From Methylorubrum extorquens (lineage in GTDB: Bacteria; Pseudomonadota; Alphaproteobacteria; Rhizobiales; Beijerinckiaceae), in contig JAEUAC010000288.1 in assembly GCA_019695455.1 (NCBI GenBank), forward strand, positions 1 to 10,907: a stretch of DNA of 10,907 nt, read 5' to 3'. Each line of letters begins with the position of its first letter. Position 1 is the first letter of the stretch. The notes beneath the pieces are model-generated. The model saw only the letters and a program-made list of their open reading frames with translations, did not search any database and was not told where the DNA came from. A program made the position numbers and the translations under genes. Below are positions 7,191-10,907 of this stretch, one piece after another.

Positions 7191-7449
7191 GGCGTCGCTC
7201 GGACCTTGTGAGGACCGGCGCCGCGAAGCTGCCAAACTTCCGCCACGACCGCAATGCGACGGGCGGATGAGACCGGGGGCGAACGCGGACGGATCGGACG
7301 GAACGTTTCGGAGCGTCGTCGCCCATCCGGCGATGCGGCCGAGGGGATCGCGGATCGCGGAGACGGTGCGGGGCGACCGCCGGACGGACCGGGCCGAGGC
7401 TCCGCGGTCAGGCGCACGGTGCGTCGCGCCCGACAATCGGCCCGACGTT

Positions 7450-7467
7450 CGGTCGCCCAGGCGACCG
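7450..7467 (-). terminator. Hairpin after the MFS transporter gene
   Basis: CGGTCGCC and GGCGACCG are perfect 8-bp arms with only CA between them (realistically 7 bp with a 4-nt loop), 13 bp past the MFS stop codon. Its position suggests a transcription end; no U-run follows. Confidence 0.5.
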
Positions 7468-7480
7468 GATCGTCCGCGCC

Positions 7481-8686
7481 TCAGGCCGGGACGGCGCGGA
7501 ACACGCCGCGCGCGCGGCCGACGAGGAGGGCGAGGGCGGCCGCGGCCGTGACCGGCAGGACGAGCCAGTTCAGCGTCGCCCAGCCGCCGACGCTGAGGAG
7601 CTGGCCGGACGAGAAGGACGCGATCGCGACCGAGCCGAAGACGAGGAAGTCGTTGCAGGCCTGCGTCTTCGCCCGCTCCTCCGGCCGGTGGCAATCGACC
7701 ACGAGCGCGGTCGCGCCGATGAAGCCGAGGTTCCAGCCGATGCCGAGGAGCACGAGCGCCGTCCAGAAATGCGCGACGGAGGTGCCCGACAGGCCGACGA
7801 GCGCGGCCGCGGCCGTGAGCGCGAGGCCGATCAGCACGACCGGCACCTTGCCGAGCCGGTCGATCAGGCGGCCGGTCACGAAGCTCGGGCCGTACATGGC
7901 CAGGATGTGCCACTGGATGCCGAGCGTCGCGGCGCCGACCGGGTGGCCGCATTCCACCACCATGGCGAGCGGGGCGGCCGTCATGACGAAGCTCATCATG
8001 CCGTAGGAGACGAGGCCGGCCGCGACCGCGAGCAGGAAGCGCGGCTGGCGGGCGATGACGGAGAGCGGCCGGCCGACGGCCGTGGAGGCGGCCGGCGGCG
8101 GCGGCGGCGCCCGCAGCGTCAGCAGCACGCCGAACGACAGGAGCGCGAGCGCCGCCTGGCCGAGGAACCCGCCCGCGAACTCGGACCCCGGCACGAGGCC
8201 GCGCGTCCAGATCACGGTCTGCGGGCCGATGATGCCGCCCGCGAGGCCGCCCGCCATGACCCAGGAGATCGCGCGCGCCCGGAAGGCGGGCGACGCCGTG
8301 TCGGCCGCCGCGAACCGGTAGGACAGGACGTAGGACGAGTAGAAGCCGGCCACGAAGGTGCCGAGGCAGAACAGCCAGAAGCTGCCGATCGCGGCGCCGG
8401 TCGCCGCGATCGAGCCGGCCAGCACGCCGATCGTCGCGCCGATCAGGTACCCGCCGCGGCGGCCGAGGCGCCGCATGACGAGGGAGGCGGGCAGCGTGCC
8501 GGTGGCGAGCCCGAGTTGCAGGAGGCTGACGGGCAGCGTCGCGAGACCGGGATCGCGCGCCAGGCTCTCGCCGACGAGGCCACCGAGGGACACGATGATG
8601 GCGGGATTGGCCCCGCCGAGCGCCTGCGCGACCGCGAGGATCCGCGCGTTCCGTCGGCTCGCGGCGTCGTCGATCGCATGGCTCAT
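7481..8686 (-). CDS. MFS transporter, substrate unknown
   Basis: A 401-residue major facilitator superfamily permease with about 12 hydrophobic segments in two halves. A motif-A-like loop follows the second helix in the first half (LPASLVMRRLGRRGGYLIG, 65-83), with its counterpart in the second half (GRLIDRLGKVPVVLIG, 272-287). The central loop contains a five-proline run (194-198). Charged motifs EERAKTQACNDF (336-347) precede the final helices. The ATG at 8686 has AGGAG 8 nt upstream and is preferred over an in-frame upstream start at 8737. Nothing in the sequence identifies the substrate. The next gene upstream is the four-module DNA-binding protein, co-directional with an 88-bp gap containing a perfect palindrome, which may be a control site. 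Confidence 0.9.
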   Translation of the reverse strand: MSHAIDDAASRRNARILAVAQALGGANPAIIVSLGGLVGESLARDPGLATLPVSLLQLGLATGTLPASLVMRRLGRRGGYLIGATIGVLAGSIAATGAAIGSFWLFCLGTFVAGFYSSYVLSYRFAAADTASPAFRARAISWVMAGGLAGGIIGPQTVIWTRGLVPGSEFAGGFLGQAALALLSFGVLLTLRAPPPPPAASTAVGRPLSVIARQPRFLLAVAAGLVSYGMMSFVMTAAPLAMVVECGHPVGAATLGIQWHILAMYGPSFVTGRLIDRLGKVPVVLIGLALTAAAALVGLSGTSVAHFWTALVLLGIGWNLGFIGATALVVDCHRPEERAKTQACNDFLVFGSVAIASFSSGQLLSVGGWATLNWLVLPVTAAAALALLVGRARGVFRAVPA

Positions 8687-8746
8687 CGCGGCGGCTCCTC
8701 CCGGCGCCTCGATAGAACGACTTTCCCCGGACGTCATCCAATTTGG

Positions 8747-8758
8747 GAGAACGTTCTC
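8747..8758. promoter_or_regulatory. Perfect 12-bp palindrome upstream of MFS gene
   Basis: GAGAACGTTCTC is fully self-complementary. Its AACGTT core and central CG resemble operators bound by LacI-family dimers. Directly beside it is CCAATTTGG (8738-8746), a near palindrome. On the minus strand TTGGAT (8739-8744) and TTCTAT (8715-8720), 18 bp apart, could be a weak promoter, which would put the palindrome just upstream of the -35. Function is inference. Confidence 0.4.
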
Positions 8759-8774
8759 GCGCGGGCCGAAACCC

Positions 8775-9725
8775 CTAGAGCTGCCGAACGGAGGGGCCGG
8801 ACGGCGGCCGGGGTCGGGACGCTCGCCGGAGGCGAGGGCGACGACGGCGCGGGGGGCGGCCCTGCGGGTCGGGAAGCTCGCGCGGGCGGGTCCAGCCGCC
8901 CGCCCGCGCCCACAGCGCGACCGTGACGGCGCTCACCTCGGCGCGCGCCGCGATCAGGGAGGTGGGCAGGTCGCCGCCCTCGTATAGCGCGCGGGCCAGC
9001 GCCACGATCTCGGGATGGTAGGGCCGGCCGCGCCGGCTGCCGCTGGTCGCAAGGGGCGCCGTCCGCCGGGCGGCGGCATGGGGTCGGGTCGACTCCTCCG
9101 CGGGAGGGCGCGTCCAGCCGCGACGTCGGATCCAGCTGCAGACGGTCGACTGGGAGATGCCGGCGATGGCCGCGATGCGGGCCTGGGACAGGCGCGTGCC
9201 GACGACGAGGCTGCGGACGGTCTCGACGGCGTCCGTCGCGTAGGGACGGCCCCGCGGGGTCCTGTAGCGGGGCGGGCCCGCGGGTTTCCCGTTCGGCGGC
9301 CGGGTCCAGCGCTCCTGCCGCTTCCACCGGGCGAGGGTGTCGGATCCGATCCCGAGTCTCAGCCCGATCCGCTCCAGGCCGAGATCCGTCTCCTCGATCA
9401 GGGCCCGGGCGGCGTCCCGCTTCGCCGGCCCGTACCGCCAGGGCCGACCCGGCCCGGGGTCGTCGGCCGCCCCGGCCCCGGACGTCGCCGCAGCGAGGGG
9501 CGCCGCAGGGTCGAGCTCGCCCGCCTCGCGGACGAACCGGATCGCGCGCGCCCACCGGGCGATCGTGGCCCGGCCGACGCCCGTCCGGTCCGCGACCTCG
9601 TCGATGCGCAGCGTCGTCCCGGACAGGAGCGCCCGCGCGGCGTCCACCACCTCCGGCCGATAGGGCCGCCCTCGGCGGGAGAGGACGCGGAGTGTTGCCG
9701 GATCGGGCGGGTGGCTGGTCGTCAT
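8775..9725 (-). CDS. Protein of four tandem GRP-motif/helix-turn-helix modules, putative DNA-binding
   Basis: A 316-residue protein that I cannot assign to a named family. It consists of four related modules of about 50 residues, near 18-66, 93-144, 158-208 and 232-282. Each starts with a GRPY or GRPW motif (RRGRPYRPE, PGRPWRYGP, RGRPYATDA, RRGRPYHPE), continues with a helix and a helix-turn-helix such as IDEVADRTGVGRATIARWAR or LSQARIAAIAGISQSTVCSW, and closes with a tryptophan-containing RGWTRPP-like end in modules 2-4. The GRP core resembles an AT-hook. The tail (283-316) is rich in Arg and Pro, consistent with nucleic-acid contact. No catalytic domain or membrane segment is present. The ATG at 9725 lacks a ribosome site but lies 8 bp from a near-consensus -10. 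The role is inferred as a DNA-binding regulator or chromosome-associated protein; a relation to transposase HTH domains is possible. Confidence 0.8.
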   Translation of the reverse strand: MTTSHPPDPATLRVLSRRGRPYRPEVVDAARALLSGTTLRIDEVADRTGVGRATIARWARAIRFVREAGELDPAAPLAAATSGAGAADDPGPGRPWRYGPAKRDAARALIEETDLGLERIGLRLGIGSDTLARWKRQERWTRPPNGKPAGPPRYRTPRGRPYATDAVETVRSLVVGTRLSQARIAAIAGISQSTVCSWIRRRGWTRPPAEESTRPHAAARRTAPLATSGSRRGRPYHPEIVALARALYEGGDLPTSLIAARAEVSAVTVALWARAGGWTRPRELPDPQGRPPRRRRPRLRRASRPRPPSGPSVRQL

Positions 9726-9733
9726 GACCAAGG

Positions 9734-9761
9734 ACTATATTCTTACGACCTACGCGGTCAA
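9734..9761 (-). promoter_or_regulatory. Near-consensus promoter giving a leaderless or near-leaderless mRNA
   Basis: On the minus strand TTGACC (9756-9761) and TATAGT (9734-9739) are separated by 16 bp; each matches five of six bases of the housekeeping consensus. The -10 ends 8 bp before the ATG at 9725, so transcription would begin at or within about 3 nt of the start codon. This agrees with the absence of a ribosome-binding site. It stands out in such GC-rich surroundings. Confidence 0.6.
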
Positions 9762-9805
9762 CGGGCGCGACGCGGGATGCGCCGGTTCGGGGGTCCCGAG
9801 GAGCT

Positions 9806-10870
9806 CTACAGGTCGCCCCGGAGCGCGGCCCCGAAGATGCGGCGGGCGCCCGCCTCGTCGAGCTTGACGGGATTGCCGCCCGCCGTCGGATCGTTCGGCG
9901 CCATCGCGGCGATGTCGTCGAGGCGCGCGTCGTCGAGCCCCATCGCGTCGAGCGTGTGGGGGATGCCGATGCGGGCCCGGAGATCCAGCACCCAGTCGAG
10001 CACGGCGTGGAAGCGCGGCTCCAGCCCGAGATAGGCCGCGGCCCGTTCCATCCGCTCCTCGATGGCCTCGCGGTTGAAGATCAGCACGTAGGGCATGAAC
10101 ACGGCGTTGGTCGTGCCGTGATGGGTGCCGTGGATGGCCCCGACGGGGTGCGACAGGGCGTGGATGGCGCCCAGGCCCTTCTGGAAGGCGGTGGCCCCCA
10201 TGGCGGCGGCCGACATCATGTCGGCCCGGGCGTCGAGGTCGCGCCCGTCCGCCACGGCCCGGGCCAGGCTCTCCTTGACGAGGCGCAGACCCTCGAGCGC
10301 GATGCCGTCCGCCATCGGGTGGTAGCCCGGCGCGCAATAGGCCTCGAGGCAATGGGCGAGCGCGTCCATGCCGGTGCCGGCCGTGAGGGCCGGCGGCAGG
10401 CCGATCGTGAGCTCCGGATCGCAGATCGTGACCGACGGCATCATCTTCGGATGGAAGATGACCTTCTTCGTATGGGTCGCCGCGTCCGTGATGACGCCCG
10501 CCCGGCCGACCTCGGACCCGGTGCCGGCCGTCGTCGGCACGGCCACGATCGGCACGATCCCGGCCGGGTCGGCGCGGGTCCACCAATCGCCGACGTCCTC
10601 GAAATCCCACATCGGCCGGGTCTGGCCGGCCATGAAGGCGATGACCTTGCCGCAATCGAGCGCGGACCCGCCGCCGAAGGCGATCACGCCGTCGTGCCCT
10701 CCCGCCCGGAGCACGGCCAGCCCGGCCTCGACGTTCGCGCCGACCGGGTTCTGCTGCACGTCCGAGAAGATCGCGCGACCGAGCCCCGCGGCGTCGAGCG
10801 CGTCGAGCGCGTCCGCCACCATGGGCAGGCCGGCGAGGCCGGGATCCGTGACCAGGAGGGGGCGCGCCAT
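9806..10870 (-). CDS. Iron-containing alcohol dehydrogenase (family III), N-terminus missing
   Basis: A group III metal- and NAD(P)-dependent alcohol dehydrogenase. The visible part is 354 residues: nucleotide-binding GGGSALD (66-72), PTTAGTGSE (112-120), metal ligands Asp169 and His173 (GMDALAH), then His237 and His251 in HALSHPVGAIHGTHHG, with His241 matching the catalytic-site histidine of FucO-type enzymes. Family members usually have about 25-30 more residues before RPLLVTDPG (a strand with a PT..FG motif), so the ATG at 10870 is very likely internal. The frame stays open to the window end, but the extra residues encoded there (positions 10871-10907) come from an inverted copy of this gene's own DNA and show no family motif. 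The true 5' end therefore lies outside the window. The substrate is not determinable; short-chain alcohols or aldehydes are typical. Confidence 0.9.
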   Translation of the reverse strand: MARPLLVTDPGLAGLPMVADALDALDAAGLGRAIFSDVQQNPVGANVEAGLAVLRAGGHDGVIAFGGGSALDCGKVIAFMAGQTRPMWDFEDVGDWWTRADPAGIVPIVAVPTTAGTGSEVGRAGVITDAATHTKKVIFHPKMMPSVTICDPELTIGLPPALTAGTGMDALAHCLEAYCAPGYHPMADGIALEGLRLVKESLARAVADGRDLDARADMMSAAAMGATAFQKGLGAIHALSHPVGAIHGTHHGTTNAVFMPYVLIFNREAIEERMERAAAYLGLEPRFHAVLDWVLDLRARIGIPHTLDAMGLDDARLDDIAAMAPNDPTAGGNPVKLDEAGARRIFGAALRGDL

Positions 10871-10907
10871 GCCGGCCTGCCCATGGTGGCGGACGCGCTC
10901 GACGCGC
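10798..10907. repeat. Perfect 37-bp inverted repeat at the window end
   Basis: Bases 10798-10834 are the exact reverse complement of 10871-10907, separated by 36 bp. The left arm is coding sequence of the alcohol dehydrogenase (the LAGLPMVADALDAL region). The right arm runs to the very last base. A perfect match of this length inside one gene is not expected by chance. The most likely explanation is a fold-back join at a contig end. Confidence 0.9.

Larger units (their letters stand above)
7134..7480. other. Non-coding gap: hppA leader and MFS gene 3' region
   Basis: This 347-bp interval between two minus-strand genes holds no ORF I can support; the 100-codon open frame at 7115-7417 has an Arg/Pro/Ser-rich translation with no family resemblance and overlaps the hppA start. 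It contains a hairpin near the hppA start and another just after the MFS gene stop. I found no convincing -35/-10 pair for hppA and no known riboswitch motif. Confidence 0.6.

Noticed and set aside
4632..7211. Plus-strand 859-codon open frame opposite hppA
   Set aside because: Its translation is Asp/Arg/His-rich low-complexity without any family; it is the antisense shadow of hppA and the tRNA, which long GC-rich genes commonly produce.
4846..7326. Minus-strand 826-codon frame overlapping hppA in another frame
   Set aside because: The frame containing conserved pyrophosphatase motifs is a different one; this is a shifted shadow and runs into the tRNA.
7143..8741. Minus-strand 532-codon frame over the MFS gene
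   Set aside because: Shadow frame rich in Arg/Pro; the 401-residue MFS frame has the hydrophobic segments and a ribosome site.
8883..8902. 7-bp inverted repeat with 6-nt loop
   Set aside because: Inside the codons of the fourth HTH module in GC-only sequence; explained by Gly/Arg/Pro codons.

Overview
The window is a very GC-rich stretch of bacterial chromosome with tightly packed genes and strong third-position G/C. Several traits point to an alphaproteobacterium of the Hyphomicrobiales, possibly Methylobacterium-like: a membrane proton pyrophosphatase, an EcfG-type stress promoter match, a MocR/PaiB/LysE cluster, and a tRNA-Pro(GGG) with encoded CCA. This placement is inference. Both ends cut genes, so the window may be a whole contig.

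Left block (1-2719): a LysE/RhtB-type exporter (3' end cut off) and a PaiB-like FMN-binding protein form a probable minus-strand operon. They are divergent from a MocR-type regulator (GntR winged helix fused to an aminotransferase domain). A 6-bp inverted repeat in the control region is the obvious operator candidate.

Middle block (2766-4877): a membrane-anchored lytic transglycosylase (minus) is divergent from a peptide-deformylase-like protein (plus). The latter has lost two of the three metal ligands and probably is not a working deformylase; it is preceded by a good EcfG-type promoter match. A tiny putative lipoprotein (minus) and tRNA-Pro(GGG) (minus) follow.

Right block (4950-10907, all minus): hppA, with the lysine signature of K+-independent H+-pyrophosphatases; a 347-bp non-coding gap; an MFS transporter; an unusual protein of four tandem GRP-motif/helix-turn-helix modules, driven by a near-consensus promoter that would give an almost leaderless transcript; and an iron-containing alcohol dehydrogenase whose N-terminus is missing.

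The last 110 bp form a perfect 37-bp inverted repeat that ends exactly at the last base. It reads like a fold-back join at a contig end, not native sequence. No mobile elements, CRISPR arrays or rRNA genes were seen. The most unusual items are the four-module DNA-binding protein, the ligand-less deformylase homologue and the terminal inverted repeat.
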